This document shows positions 1 to 14,400 of a stretch of DNA of 64,000 nucleotides, one piece after another. Where the stretch lies: NCBI GenBank assembly GCA_013397455.1, contig VYZB01000214.1, positions 214,731 through 278,730 on the forward strand, read 5' to 3'. Every line of letters starts with the position of its first letter. The first letter of the stretch is position 1. The notes beneath the pieces are model-generated. The model was not told the DNA's origin and ran no database searches. It saw only the letters and a program-made list of their open reading frames with translations. Made by a program: the position numbers and the translations under genes. This stretch comes from Crotophaga sulcirostris. Taxonomy: Eukaryota > Chordata > Aves > Cuculiformes > Crotophagidae.

Positions 1-1728
1 ACTCAACTATTATATCAGCCTTCCTCTGGTAGAAGGCACAAGCCATTCTTTAACGTACGATGCGGTAAGTCTCTCATTTTTTTCCAAGGTCCCAGAAAGG
101 CAGTGACCCAGAAGGAAGGATTATTGAACCAAATCCACCAGATTTGCCCCAGTCAGATGATTAATACACAGTGTAACACGCTTTTTAATAGGATTAAAGA
201 GAATGTAAAATGCACATTTCTGAGCAGGAATATTTGAAGGAATAATTCAAGAAGGTTAAAAATCTCCGAAAGAAGAGACAAGAAATAAGCAAAATAGTTT
301 TGTTAAAGCATGTGGATCAACTGGGAATTTCTATTTAGTCGAGTCTGAATGCCTCCAGAGCCTTTGGAAGCAAGCCAGTCTTTACTGCCCTTCTTTTCCC
401 CCACATACCACTTCAGCTCTCTTTTTTTGGAAAAGATTGGAAACTGGTTAATACCCAGAGAAACATAGCCAGTCAAAGCCTGGACATAACTGGGGTACTA
501 CAGTAAATGCAGTGTAAAGATATTCTCATTTTTGAACACAAGAAATTTTGATCAGTGGTTGGACCAAACATCCACAGTTCATCTGACAGAGAAATAACAA
601 GAGTCCCATAACAACCTGCTATGGAGTTCCATTCATGGTACCCACCAAATCCATGCCTCTTCCCCAGCCTCCTTCTGCCCAAATCAGTACTGAGTTAAAC
701 CAACCACAGGGCGGGAACCTGCAAACCTGTCCAAATCTGACAGCACTTGCACATGGATAGAAGCTCTAAAAGCACAGCTGATGAACAGCCTCAAGATCCA
801 CAACTGCATTTCAGACACTGGATTTCAGATATTTTGTTCTGTTCTAATAATAAAAATGCATCTCTGCTTTTTTAAGTCTGAATGAAAACAGACTTGGTTT
901 AGACCAGACATCTCTGTAGTTCGTCCAATCCCATCCGAAAACTGAAAAAAATCAGCATAACTAAGCCATTTGTGTTCTCCAAGGAGTGCAACAGCAGCAA
1001 CAACATTAAAGATGAAAACCAAAATACTTTAAAAGTGGTTCCTTCCATTTAAATAGACTGACACTATAATAAATCAAATGAACAAATCACCGCGTATACA
1101 TGGAACAAAATTATTTTAATTGTGGACTCTAGGCAAAATCCTGCATCCTTTTTAAATGCAAAAGGGAATTAAAAGTGCTCAGCATTGCTCACAGTAGATC
1201 ATTGCTTAGAACCTACTTCAGATCCACGCTGACTCACAGCAGGCTGGTGGCACACAAGCTCATTTACCAACTATTTACCACCACCCATCACTGCAATACC
1301 AGACATCTGAAGAACAGAAACCCTCTTTGGCGGAACAACTCCTACATCTGCATTCACAGGGTATCAAATATATCTTGCAAGTGGCAAGACCAAGGTATGC
1401 AAGCACAGATGGAAGGCAAGTCATGAAGTACTACTGCCAAGGTAAACTGACCATTAAAAAGCAAACAGCATTCATGCACTACGACGAGAACTTCATTCCT
1501 ATACAGCCTCACAAAAGAAACAAAAATCCTTAGGAGAAGGTAATAGCTATGCTTTCTTTAGAATCCCAGCCATTAAGGAATCTGTGTGTTTATGCCCCAG
1601 GTTAGTGATTTTAGCTGGAGTTCCACACTTGTTCACTCTGGACCAGGCAGCAGGCGTTTGTTTTCCTCCATCAGTAGGTCACAACACACACCCCTCAGGC
1701 TAAAATGGGAAGCGTCCCAGGAACCTGG

Positions 1729-2028
1729 GCTGGTCTCTTCTCTCAGGTGACCACTGACAGAACTAGAGGACATGGACTCAAGCTTCATCAGGGAAAGTTT
1801 AGGCTTGATATTAGGAAAAAGTTCTTCCCTGAAAGGGTGATTGGCCATTGGAATGTGCTGCCCAGGGAGCTGGTGGAGTCACCAACCCTGGAGGTGTTTA
1901 AGAGGAGATTGGCTGAGGCACTCAGTGCCAGGGTTTAGATGATGGGTTGGTGTTAGTGTTGGGTTATAGGCTGGACTCAGTGATCTCAGAGGTCCTTTCC
2001 AACCTTGTGATACTGTGAAACTGTGAAA
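1729..2028 (+). mobile_element. CR1 LINE, 3' fragment
   Basis: A 5'-truncated copy in METRNL intron 2, antisense to that gene. It holds the end of ORF2 (the [20 protein letters not shown] segment and a stop after the ALSARV end) and then the short 3' UTR with GGTGTTAGTGTTGGG and the hairpin-like stretch ending CCAACCTTGTGA. The tail is two short ACTGTGA units. Confidence 0.9.
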
Positions 2029-3254
2029 CCTAAAATTGAAACCCAAAGCAGCCCATTGCACTCCTGCCCAGCCAGTGGAGATGTCCCTTTTCCACGGAAG
2101 CAGGCCCAGTCACCCAGCCAGACAGATGTGTTTGCCAGATGTCAGACTCCCTGGGAATGGTTTGAGGGCTGCCCAGGTTTCTGCATCCAGCAGCAAGTCT
2201 ACGAACTTGCAACAACAACAATATCAACATCAGCTGCTCTAATTCCTTTAAACTCGAGAAGCCAAAGAGTCTTAATTCATACAGCAGCAGGGGAAGGGTG
2301 GGGAAAAAAAAAAAAAAGAGAGAAAAGCAATGTTTTATTGAAGCCTCTAAAGCCCAGATGCCTATAACTCAACTCCAGCACCGGTGGCACAAAGCCTGCA
2401 TTGTGCATGTTGGCTGCAGACTCTCCTGGGAATGCCTTTGATGGATTTTGACAGTATCCTGACCTGAAGTAACCTGAGGCAGCCCTCTCCCTCTGCCCCC
2501 CCAGTCCAGTGCCTCCGAAGGCCTCTCTATTCACCTCCCCACAGAGGGAGATGTAATTACATCATTCCTCACAAGCCAGCAGTCATGTTCCAGCTGCTTT
2601 GAGCGATTTGCCCTCTGAACCTGATGTTACCGAGGAGGACGTGGCGATACTAACAATAGACTGCACTTGTTGGCCAACAGCTTTGTCAAACACATTGCTG
2701 GTCTTCTCCGCAGGGAGGCAGGCACACTCAGGAAGAGAAGGATGTGCTTTGAGAAGATGTCATGAGCTCCAGAAGGCCCCCAGCTCTGCCAGCACCAGGG
2801 AGTTGGGTTGTCTAGAAAGGATCTCCTCCAATATTGGGGATGGATTTAAGCGTACAATTCTCCACTGCCTCAAGAGCTGTGGGGAGGTGTTGTCATCCTC
2901 TCTCAGCACACAAATACACACACAACTCCAGTGCTTCCTCCTCTGGTTTGCGACATTTGCATGCAACTCTTCTATCCTCTGAAAGCAGAAGATGGGGGTT
3001 ATTTGAAGGGTGATCATCACAGTTTAGGATGACAGCTCCCTACAGGACACATTCAAAGTGAAAGGTGCTGGCTCTGGCTGCAGATAAAACGGAAGCCACA
3101 TGAATGAGCCTGATCTTCTGAAACATTTGCTTTTCAACAGCTACCCAGAGGTCCAACTGACCCTACCTTACCCCAAAACCAGCTTCCAACCCACCAGTAA
3201 GACACCTCCTCTGTCTGTCCTGAACTTTCTCAACTCACTCCATCACCTCACAGC

Positions 3255-3520
3255 TATAGAATCACAGAATCATAAAGGCTGGAAAAGACCTCTAAGTTCA
3301 TCCAGTCCAACCATCAGCCCAACCCCACTGTGCCTACTAAACCACGTCCCAAAGTGCCGTGTCTACATGGTTTTTGAACCCCTCCAGGGATGGAGACTCC
3401 ATCACTGCCCTGGCATCCTCTTCCAATGTTTCACCATTCTTTTGGTAAAGAAATTTTTCCTAATATCCAATCTAAACGTGCCCTGGCTCAACAAGGGGCC
3501 ATTTCCTCTTGTCCAACCAC
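3255..3520 (-). mobile_element. CR1 LINE fragment, older subfamily, antisense
   Basis: Begins with the reverse-complement CR1 3' end (ATAGAATCACAGAATCATAA, then GGCTGGAAAAGACCTCTAAG) and continues through the ORF2 end in reverse (TTTGGTAAAGAAATTTTTCC). It differs markedly from the TACTGTGA-tailed copies and carries an ATTCTAT-type tail. The left border is clear. The right border, where similarity fades near CTCTTGTCC, is approximate. Confidence 0.85.
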
Positions 3521-6500
3521 TTGTCTCCCATCTAGTTTCCTATCAAGGAAGCTATGCCAATTGGGCTGCAGGTCCCCACATGGTGTCCCAGAGATCCCCT
3601 TACTGAGCCCAGAATACCTTCTCCATCCACCCTGAGTCTCTGCGTAGGCTCTGCTGAGCGTACACCACTGCTCTGGCGGCACGCACAGGAAGAGAGACAC
3701 CCTTTAAAGCAGAAGTGAAAATGTTTAACACAAAGTAATTGCAGAAAACCACTTTACCGAGGAATACCCTTTGGTTTTATTAAGAAGTTTGCAAACGCGT
3801 GCGGTGTGGCAGAGGTGTGGATGGTGTGAGAGGGAACCATAGAGCTGGTTTATCTGCACTTCCAGTTTCCGTGGCATACATCACCCACACATAAGTATTT
3901 CTGAATAAGCCTTTGCAGAGCAATCAGATCTTTTAAGTATTAAAAACTACTGAGGAGGCCCAGGCAGGGTTAGAGCATTATTCTGTGTTAGTTTTAGGTT
4001 TAAGTCTTTTGATTAAAAGAAATAGTCTTTTCTTTTGCATGGTCAGCAGAAAATCTTCAACTGGGTCTTGTCTCAGCCCAGGCTGATTTAAGCTAAGCCA
4101 GCACATGCTGCAGCACCCCAAGCCGTACCAGTGTGGGGCAAGGCAGACCCATCTCCCAGGTGAAAGATCTCAGCCTGACATCAGCTTCAGTCCGTATAGA
4201 ACAAAAAGAAACCATCCACTCCTTTCAAATTCTCACTGGCAGCTCTGTATTGCAACTGTACTGGAAAGGGCATCATAGGATGAGTCTCCTTCCTGGAAAC
4301 ACGGAGTACAGATTTCTGAGAGCAGATTACAAAAATAGAGATGCAGTTTCTCCAATGATGGGGCATTTCACAGTCATTTTTCTGAGAGTCCTAAGCAGAA
4401 ATGACTGTGTCTCAACTGATTACTGGATTGGTCATTTAGCTGGAAGATGAGAGCTTAAGGGCATAATCATATGAGCAAGAAAAAAAAAAAATCTTGTCCT
4501 GATCCTGCTTTAAGGAATCAAAAAGTAGAATAAATCCTTGTAATTATTTCTTCCTAAGTTTGCCTTGGCTTCATCTCTGAAGAGGCAACACTTGTGCCAT
4601 GAAACAAAACTCTCACAGATCATATCCCAAGCAAAAAGACCTGCTGCTTTGCAGGGGAGGTGAACAAGAATTTGACAACCACTCTGGTTTCGCAGGCTTT
4701 GACTCCTCACCCCCTTTCTAGATAGACTTCAACTTCCCTCACCCCCTCAGAAAGCTCTTCCTGAGCAAGTCAAAATAACATTTAACCTCAAAACACTCAC
4801 AACCCCCACATTGAAACACCATCTCAACTACATCAATGCATCTGCACGCGGGTGCATCTAAAATTTAAAGTGAACCTGCTAGCTGGGAGCTCAGGCCAGC
4901 AGAGCTGCATCCAGCCCACCTGCACTTAACACGATACCTGCAGCCACGCAGAGGGGGAAAACACTACCAGGTAACACAGAGCATCTCCACAGCTGGGCTG
5001 GAAGTTACCAACCCCCAGTCATAACACAGAGGAGCTCTCTCATCACCCTTTTGTTTTATAATGGTTTTCTGCCTTTCGATGGGATAGGATTACACGGCTT
5101 TCTGCAAGCACTGCACTTTTTCCAATGTGTCGGTAGGAAAATGCCAAGCCAGGGAGCAAACACAAAATTTGGAGTTGTGCTATTCCCAGCCCTTTGGCTC
5201 AATAAGCCTTGGACAGGGGATCCAAAGGGATTGCATTTCTTTGAAGAATAGAAGGCTAATGTTACAAATAACATACTGAGAGAGTTTAGTACTCTTCTGA
5301 AGACAGAAAAATTCATCCCCATATTTGATAGAAAGCTAATCTGAGCCCTTGTGCTAAGCAGAAAAGGCAGCTCAGAACGAGGATTGTGAGCAAAGATACA
5401 AAACTCAAAGATTTCCTTCTTTTACAGCCAAAACACAGCCAAGATTTGCTACAGGACAAGACAGTGATTCAGCAGCTAGATCAAAATCATGATGCTGCAA
5501 TGGACATTCTGCCCTGACTTCTTAAATGAAGCAGGCACGCTGGGGATTTTACTTCAGAAAAGAAAGTGTCAACTCCAGTTCCTTGCGTCAGCTTGTTATT
5601 AAAATTCAGATCAACTTGCACAAACGTACAAGTTTCCAGAAGTAACTTGGAAAATACAGACACTGGCCAAGAACAATTTAAACCTGCAAATAAGTTTAAT
5701 GAGATGCAGACTTTCATGTGCTGTGGCATGGACTGTGCCAAGAGAACTGAGTTAATACCACTTCCTTCCTGCAAAGAATAAAAAAAAGCATATTGCAAAC
5801 CTCACCATGTGAGATGTGATGACCTTTGTGTTCTGAAAAACGTTAAGACAAGAGACCATAAAGTAGAAATTTATCCTTTCACATAAGTGTCTTCCAAGAG
5901 GGCATTAAAGTCCTTAAGCACCAAAGATGATTATTTATGTAAGCAGTGCAAGGAAGAGATTCGGTACCAGGCAAGTTCCATTTGCATCAGCTTTCAAAAC
6001 TGAACTTGGCTCAGCAGCCACAAAGCATATAAGGATCCTCTGGGAATGCAGAGTCAATGCCTTTTTGCTGTTCCAAGATGCAGCACCCATTCTAACAAAT
6101 GAGCTGAAAGGTCAGTGAGAAACACAAACAACCATTTGTTTAACAATTTTAAAAAAGGAATGGAAAAACCCACAGCACGGCTTTGATTCAAGCAGCATTA
6201 GACACTACTAAATTCCGCCTCCGGGCCCATGCACAAGTTGCACCAACCCAGGAGAAACTCTGAGAAGTGTCGTATCTTCAAGATTCTTCTTTCTCTCCCA
6301 CCTCCTCTGGGCTGCTTATTGTTCCATCAGGAAAAAACGATGTCTGTCTCAAACACCCCCTTCCCTGCCTCCATCCCCAACACTCTTGATCTTAGAGATG
6401 CGTTCAGAGCGGCGCTGGGCTTTGGGCTCTCCACGCTGGGGCGGGCAGCGACGTAATGGTACCTGGATCAGTGCCAGCTCCCTGCTGAGCTCCTGCATTT

Positions 6501-8376
6501 ACCTGTTGCATCACCAGTCCTATAAAAATCCTCAGTTACAGTCAAGCCTGCCATGTATCGTGTCCAAAAAGCCCTATTCAGCAGATCAGAATTTCAGTTA
6601 AATTCCTTCTGTCTGAATTGCAGTGGAAAAGAGAGAGCCTGGCAAACCAGAAGCATCTCTGCAACTGGGCGAGTCCACCTTGCTATGCAAGCAGCATTTG
6701 CAATCACCTGCCAATACTTTGCTTTCCCTCTACCTCTTCCAGAACTGAATTAAAGTGTAATACAAGCAGCGAGGAACTTCTGGGAATGTCTCCTGCTGTA
6801 CATGCACAAGGCACCAATATAAAGCCATAAAAACTAAATCTGTTTGCTTATCTCACAGCAAACACCTCTCCCCTTCCTCAAGCCCACCACTGCTGCCCAG
6901 GAGCACTAGGAATGGGAAGTAGGTGCAGGGATGGATGAGCTGCTGGAAGTCAGCAGCGCCTCTGGAGTGTTGAGAGAATCCCCCAGTCTCCCCTAACCTT
7001 GCAGCAGAGGAGAGGCTGGGGCAGGACCTCCCTCCTGACTGTCCCCACCCTCAGCACAGGCAGCATCGCAGCTCCACACTGCCCATCCCCAGCCAGCAGC
7101 ACAGCAAATATTTCTACTGATGCAAAACCCACCAAGATTTACAGCTTGGTTCATCCCCTCTAAAACTCACTTGGAAAACGATGGTTTTTTTCTCCTAAAG
7201 AAAATGTCATTCCAAAGCCTTGTAAAAGCACACACTGTAACTATGTTTTCTTAGATAAGGTTAAAGAAAGTTTTGATGTCGAGCTTGGTGTGGTTTCCTA
7301 ACAAAACACTGAGCTAAAATTCCATGCAGTGTTTGCATGGCAGAAAATGAAAAAGCAAGGTGGTTTTCCCCCCGTGCCCTGGGGAAGCTGTGCAGCCAGG
7401 CACACGGCTCTGGTGCCAGAGCTGCCAGGGCTCTGGGAGAGGCTGAAGCAGCACCTACCACCAGGCTGGAGATCTGCCAGGAGCACAAAGCCTTCCGTCC
7501 CTCACCACCACCCTCCTCTTCGCTCCAGCCCATTAATGCCTCCTATGGAGCAGGGGAAGAGAATTAAGTAACAAGTGGCTGGTTAAAGTTAAACCCTGAG
7601 AGTGGAGTAATGACAGATCAAAGATTGAGTGAGCATTAAAACAAAAAAAAAAAGTGTAATAAGAAAGAAGTAGTGTACATGCCCTCCTATCCACACAGGC
7701 CCTGCTTCTAGAAATCAAGTTCCCTGGTATGTGGGAGAGCTCTGGAGGAACAAGGCCAGTTTTCACTTTAAAACCTCGTTTATTTGATCAGCCTGTTCTT
7801 GAGGGGGTTGTGGAAGGGTTACATCTTACACAACAAGATGCACAATGTACGAACATTGTTCAGTGAACTCCAAAAAAGCTACTTAAAGTTTTCCATTTGC
7901 AACGGGAAAAGCTCTAAGATACAATACACCTCTCTTACTAAACAACACGTTACGATCATTCACTGGTTCTGCCTAAGCCTGGACTTTTTCCTTTTTTTGT
8001 GCCTTAAATTTCATACACCCACTTGCACACAGAGGGAGTCAGTGCAAAGCTGCTGACAGTTCTGTTGGGGCACAGGATGCAACCTGCACAAACAAGAACA
8101 GTCCTTGAGAAGTTAAGGCAATGGAAAGCCAGGCCAGGCTCTATGTGCACATCCCAGTACTAATGGTTCCCCAGCAGCAGGGTTGTAATCCAGAAAGGAC
8201 ACGGGCAAATACCAGACTTTGTGCCTTTCACAGTTGCCAGTGCCCAAATTCTATACAGGAGCCAGAGAAGAAAGATGCCCGAGGGAGTGTGCATACACCC
8301 CAAACTGAAAATCCTTCCACCAGTTTTAATCAGCAGCAGGAGTCAGTGCTGGATCAGAGCTGGGTGCCATACATGG

Positions 8377-8653
8377 CAGGTGACCAGGGACAGAACTAGA
8401 GGACATGGACTCAAGCTTCCTCAGGGAAAGTTTAGACTTTATGTTAGGAAAAAGTTCTTCCCTGAAAGGGTGATTGGCCATGGGAATGCGCTGCCCAGGG
8501 AGGTGGTGAGGTCGCCAACCCTGGAGATGTTTAAGAGGAGATTGGCTGAGGCACTCAGTGCCATGGTTTAGATGATGGGATGGTGTTAGTGTTGGGTTCT
8601 AGGTTGGACTCGATGATCTCAGAGGTCCTTTGCAACCTTGTGATACTGTGATA
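8377..8653 (+). mobile_element. CR1 LINE, 3' fragment
   Basis: Truncated at the CAGGTGACCAGGGACAGAAC part of ORF2. The frame is open to the stop after ALSAMV, followed by the 3' UTR and a TGATACTGTGATA tail. It belongs to the same subfamily as the copy at 1729-2028 and lies in METRNL intron 2, antisense to the gene. Confidence 0.9.
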
Positions 8654-9899
8654 CGGCAGCAGCTTTTCTGACCCAGTACCAAGCCTCCCAAGGTCAGACC
8701 TAATCCATCAACACCTTTGGGTCCAGGGCAACTTCCAAGTATCTGTGCAATATCATAGCATATATTTTCTGGCTTATTCAATGGATTAAGGCAAAAGAGA
8801 TTTTTTTTGTCGTGCAAATCAAGGCCCAAACACAGGAAAAATCTGTAAGTTTTTTATTCCTTGGGGAAGGTGGGCGGTGGGAAGTGGAATGCAGCTCCCC
8901 CGCCCTCCCATCCCTTCTTTAACTACAGCCTCAGGAATTAGCAAACTAAACAGTTTTACAGAGCAAGCACAGAACATTATTAAAGACTGCCAAGCAACTC
9001 GGCTGGATTGCAGATCTGTTTGCAGGGCTATCTTCCCCGGTACGTAAAGGTCAGCACAAAGCAGAGCCCCAGCTGCCCACACAATATACCTGACTGCTTA
9101 TTGGGTTTGACTGCCCACTGAGTTGAGAAATAAGCTAAAGGCATTCGTGGCCAGTCTAGCAAAAAAAAAAAGCTATTTTCTCCTCCCTCACCCCCTCCCC
9201 TGCAGCTGTGTATTTATCACTGCAGCTCCATTGTCGCCTCCTCTGCCCACTGCAAAGCCAACTCCTGTCCTGGCAACATCAAAGGATGAACAGCACAAGA
9301 GCTGTCAAACTCATTTTCTTGGAGGAAGGAGAGATTAAATCAGGGCATGCCTCCAATTTTTGGGTTTGGTTTGTTGTTTTTATTTTTAGGTGAAGACTTC
9401 TCAGTTCAACATTTTTCACCTTATTGAGGTTCGGATCCCAAAAACATCACCCCTGCTCAATTTAAGAACACATAGGAGCATGTGTGTTCCCAAGCATCAG
9501 AACTGCACTTTGAAGTCATTTCACACACGAAGACACTCAAGCACCCTGCTCTCAAACTCTCCCCCAGTCAATCGTTCGCTGCTAATCAGACCACTTCAGG
9601 CACATGAACAATTAGAGCAGGTGTCCAGCTCCTCAAAATTAATCCCACTCCAGGCCCTGTTCTGCAGCAGCAAACCTCATCAATTTAGATGTTGACCCAT
9701 GACACCCAGTTCAGTGACAGGCCCTCAAAACCCAGCTTAAAATGTGCTTTTTTAAACACCTCCAGGGTTAGGGAATGCTGTGTACTCACACGGAAAAGTT
9801 ACTGTGTATCCAGTTCTGTATCATGGCTTTTCCCATAGTGAAGGATGAAGGTTACCACCGAGGACTTTCCTAGACAGAGGGCAAGTACACAAAAACTAT

Positions 9900-10000
9900 T
9901 TGGATGATGGGCTGGTGTTAGTGTTGGGTTTTAGGGTGGGCTTGATGATCTCGGAGGTCCTTTCCAACCTTGTGATACTGTGAAACTGTGAAAATGTGAA
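9900..10000 (+). mobile_element. CR1 LINE, very short 3' end
   Basis: Only about 100 bases of 3' UTR and tail remain, starting at GATGATGGGCTGGTGTTAGT and ending in ACTGTGA-type units. There is no coding content. Confidence 0.85.
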
Positions 10001-11347
10001 AGTAACTTATCCTAAAGCAGGAGTGCCAGAACAGTCCCTTGCAAGGCCAATAACTGAGGTTGATTTGAGCAACGATATATTAAGGTTTTTTTTTTTCTAG
10101 TGGTTTTCTCTTAAAACTTGCTGCTGACCTTTTAGAGAGAGAAAAAGCACATAAAACAACAACAACCCTTCAGCCTACATTGCTGCCACCCAGACCCCAC
10201 ACTCGGTCACACAGAACAGGTCCCACAATTTTGTGGTGCTCCTGGTTACGCGTTCCACCAGCAAACGCTGCTGGGAGGAGCACGAGATCAATTCTGTCCT
10301 GTGCAAATCACACCAGACCCCACTCAAACTTCCTTTTTCCCCCCCTAACACAGCTTAACCCCGGAGGGATGAGAGTTGTATCCTGTGCAGAAACAGGGAG
10401 GTGACAGATGAAGCTGTTTTCCTCATCAGGGGGGTTATCGGAATCTCCGCCCCTGCCAACCCTGCAGCACACAGCACGATCCCACCGCTGCCACACAGTG
10501 TGGTGCCAACACCTCAGATGGTCACGATGACTCAGGCAGAACCTGTGCTAAGCATAAAGGTCGCGGGGACTTTCAATTTAAGTGTATCAAGTGTCTCTTT
10601 CCACCAGTTCTTCTGCTAATGGTAGCAACCACTACTTCCACACTGCAAACACCTTTGCAGACAGCAGCACACCAGGCTTCCTGCTCACCTCTAGGACAAG
10701 AAGCAAGAGGGTTTCCACTCCAGCAAGTGAAAAATCCATCAGGATATCTGCTGCTTCAGGCTACAAAGCTTAGCAGTGCAGACAGACTAAAAGGAAGAAA
10801 AAAAAAATTTGGGAGAAACCAGAGTGAAGCATGAGGTGAGGAGCCCACGGTGCTCTGGGACGGTACCTGCAGCGATTCGGCAAACGGGTGCCCCACTGGC
10901 AACCCAGCCGCATCAGGGGTGCTTCAGAAAGCCATTTGTTTGTAGAAACGCTGGCATAGCCCAAATACTTATGAGTTTCTTAATTTCCAGTGTGTTTCCT
11001 CAGGCCAGAGAATTAACAGCATACAGGAAAGAGCTGAATACTGCTCTTAATTAGCTAACTGGGTTTATCAAGCTTTGCCTTGTTTCTCAGATACCCACTC
11101 AAATGCCGTACCTCCTGCCTGTTAATATTCTCAGCCAGGTACCAGAAAACGTATAAAACAGTTACAGAATCTGCACTAAGTCAGTAGATGCCATCAAGAT
11201 AAAGGGACATTTTTGTTAAAGTTTGACTTCTTTACTACAGAAAAGTGTGTGGGAAATGAAAGGGCTTTCACCTCCTGTGCTCTGTAACACATCCCCATGA
11301 GTGCACGATGGGAAAAACAAACTACACACCTTACACAAAGCTGAACT

Positions 11348-11455
11348 GGATGAGGCACTCAGTGCCATGGTTTAGACGATGGGTTGGTGTTAGTGTTGGG
11401 TTATAGGTTGGACTCGATGATCTCAGAGGTCCTTTCCAACCTTGTGATACTGTGA
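11348..11455 (+). mobile_element. CR1 LINE, very short 3' end
   Basis: Starts in the last codons of ORF2 (GATGAGGCACTCAGTGCCAT) and runs through the 3' UTR to TGATACTGTGA. Same subfamily as its neighbours, on the METRNL-antisense strand. Confidence 0.88.
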
Positions 11456-14400
11456 ATCCAGAGCTTGGATGCGACACTCTTGAAACACAGATTCTGCACA
11501 ACAAAATAAAGTTCATTTGGTGGAAAGGGAGGAAGACTATTGACCTTCCTTCTTCAAAACTTTTGGTCAAACTCACACATTCTTGTTTCATATTAGTTGA
11601 GCAGAAGTTGAAGAACTTAAAAAGTAAACGGCACTCAAGGGACCTTCACACTTTTCATAGGAATTTAATCCAGGCAGCACACTGCAGTGAGAAGCAGAAC
11701 TAGACCAGGCACACACTCCACTACAGCTGAGAAGTTCACGTGGGTCAGCATCTTCACAAAACCTCTAGGAACTATATGGCCAAACAACACTTTTGCCAAA
11801 ACCTCCACCTACTTGCCAGTACAGCAGAGACTTGGGGCATTTTCTTCCAGTACAAACAGAATTTATTACAATCAACAGAATTCAACAACCTAAACAAGTT
11901 CTGCAGCTTCTCAAATGGCCTCGGGCCAAAATGTCACAGTGCCTCGGTTCTTCAGCTGGGCAAACACCAAGGCTTCAGAGCCCTACTGCAAGCACGAGCT
12001 GAAGTTAATGGACCATCAGTGTGGATGGGAATTACATCAGGGTTCAACCCACAACCTAATCTGAAATGAAAGAGTACTCTCAGTCACCCATCACTTCGGG
12101 TATCGACAGGAGAACGCGCCCATTTAGACATTTGAATCAAAGTGACTCTTCTTAGGGACCGTTCACACACATAAATTGGTGACAAATGCCATAGCATGCT
12201 TGTCTTTGCTCCTCTTCACAGCTTAAGAAACTACATACTCCCAGAAATGCCATTTTGCTGGTTACTCTCAAGAGTAAAACCCATCCCATATCAAGTCTCA
12301 GCAATCTGAATTAAAACATATCAGTGTACAACGAACACTTCCTACAGTTAAGGAAGCCTTAAGAGAATGTGATAAGGCAGACTCAGAGTCAAGAAAAGGG
12401 TTAAACCCCCCAAGTCTGGAAAACTGTAACACAGCACTGTGTTATTCAACCCTCCCAAGAAAAGGGAAAGGCCAACTCGGAACCCGGGTATGTTTTCTAC
12501 TGAGTTATTTGCTAGACTCTGATTAAGTGGAAAAGAATGACGGTAAACTAATAAAACTGGAGGCTTTCTAATTAAACCACAGGCACCCTGCCAAGCATTG
12601 CTGATTTGTTGATGCACCCTGCAATGTCAGGGCTCTGAGGACACTACAGGTTATTAAAGTATTAAACAGATGACTTACACTCTTTAATCAGAGCTGGGAT
12701 GCCAGGTTAGGATGGGAGAGTAAACTCAAGGGCAGAGTACAATAACAATCACCAGGAAACAAGCAGATCATTTCAGAAAAGTCGAGAGAAGCTGTTAGTG
12801 AGTAGTTATTGCACAAGGAAAGGGCTGGATTACTGAGCCCCACACCCAGGTCTTTCACGACAGTCACTGCTCCTACTCTGCAGCTGTAAGAAAACCCTGC
12901 AGTATTGGTGCCTCAGTCCTTTGCCATCAGTTGAAGCACTGCAGTGCCAAGTGAGCCCAGGAAGTGCGCAACCACCTCTGCCAGCACATCTCAGCCCCCA
13001 TCTGCAACAGCATGTCATGATTGTGTCATCCTTTCACACATACTGCCAGCTCTGCTGAGCTCTGTCAAACTGCAACTGAGACAAGTAAGGCTCATTTTTC
13101 CAGTGTGCAACAGCCAAAAAACACCATCAGCCACATTCAGAGAAATGCAGAATCTAAAGTACAGTTTTCAGCTCCTTTAAGGTCAGCACTTGCCTCTGGC
13201 TTGAGCCTCCTCTCTCATGCAGAAGCCACCAGTGATGTCAGTCCATTGATTGCAAACTTCCCTCCCAAAGAATAGCTCAAAGGGCATTTCTTTGCAGGTT
13301 TCACAAAAAACTAGAAGTGGTTCCAGAAGAAATGAGGTCCACGAATGGTAAAGAGCCCCATATATATTGCTCTGCCTCACAAGGCAGCTATTTGGCAGTT
13401 TCCCCAGACATATAGATATTTATAGGAGAATAAAAGTGCTTATCTGACTGAGTAGTGGAAAGAGTCGTGTATGGCATTTTCATCGTGTTTTCACCCATCT
13501 CCACCCCTCCCCAGAGCCTGAGGATCCAAAAAAAGGCAAGAGAAATAACTTAAATACAATAGAGATCCCTAGTTTGCCCTGAAGGCTCTACTAATGAACT
13601 ATTAAAAAGCTTCTTCTGTCCGACCAAGACACACAGAGCATGAGCAGAAAGTCTACCACATTGTTTTTTAAGACAGCACTGAAATTTAACCAGTGTCTGT
13701 TACAGCCGAAAATACATCAGTCATAGAAAAAGGGATTTAATATGTCTATCAAAGAGGAAGGCTGTAACTGGATTCAGTCCTTAGTTTGACTTCTGAAAGT
13801 CTCTGAAGAAAACTTCCATCAGCTTTTAAAAATCTCCCAAGACTTTTTGTGTAATGAAGAGCACTTCATTCTGAAAACCAACTCTGCAGTTTGTGCCAGC
13901 AAGCAAGTCCTCTTGGCTTGAGCAATGTTCAGCAGAAATCACATCTATGTGCAAACTAAAAACAACAGTGACGAGCACTATTTCTCACATATTATTTTAA
14001 ACATTATTTTATTAATTGCAAAAGCAATTTCAACTTTTTTTGAAAAAAAAAACAAACAAAAAACATGTAGGACTACCCTTATTAAGTTTCAGTGACTTAT
14101 TACCAGCCTGCCTGTGCCTCCATCCTCACAGCCCATCAAAGAAAGAAACACTGAATCTGGGAACATTCTCCAAATAACTGATTAAACAATGTATTTAATG
14201 TCTTCTGCAATGGAATTTTACTACATAGCTGACATTCTGCACAGTGATCCCATCTTTGCAGAAATGTTCTGACTGGGAGAACAGCTCTGCAGCAGATACC
14301 CTGCTTCTTCTGCGGTGATTGTAAAATGTAGAAGCAGGGAAGTGCGCATAAAAATGCAAAACCCTCAATATTAAGCTACAAGAGAAAAGAAAGGAACTTA

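Noticed and set aside
3100..3606. A 168-codon plus-strand frame
   Set aside because: It overlaps an antisense CR1 fragment and shows no family similarity, so it is a shadow of the repeat.
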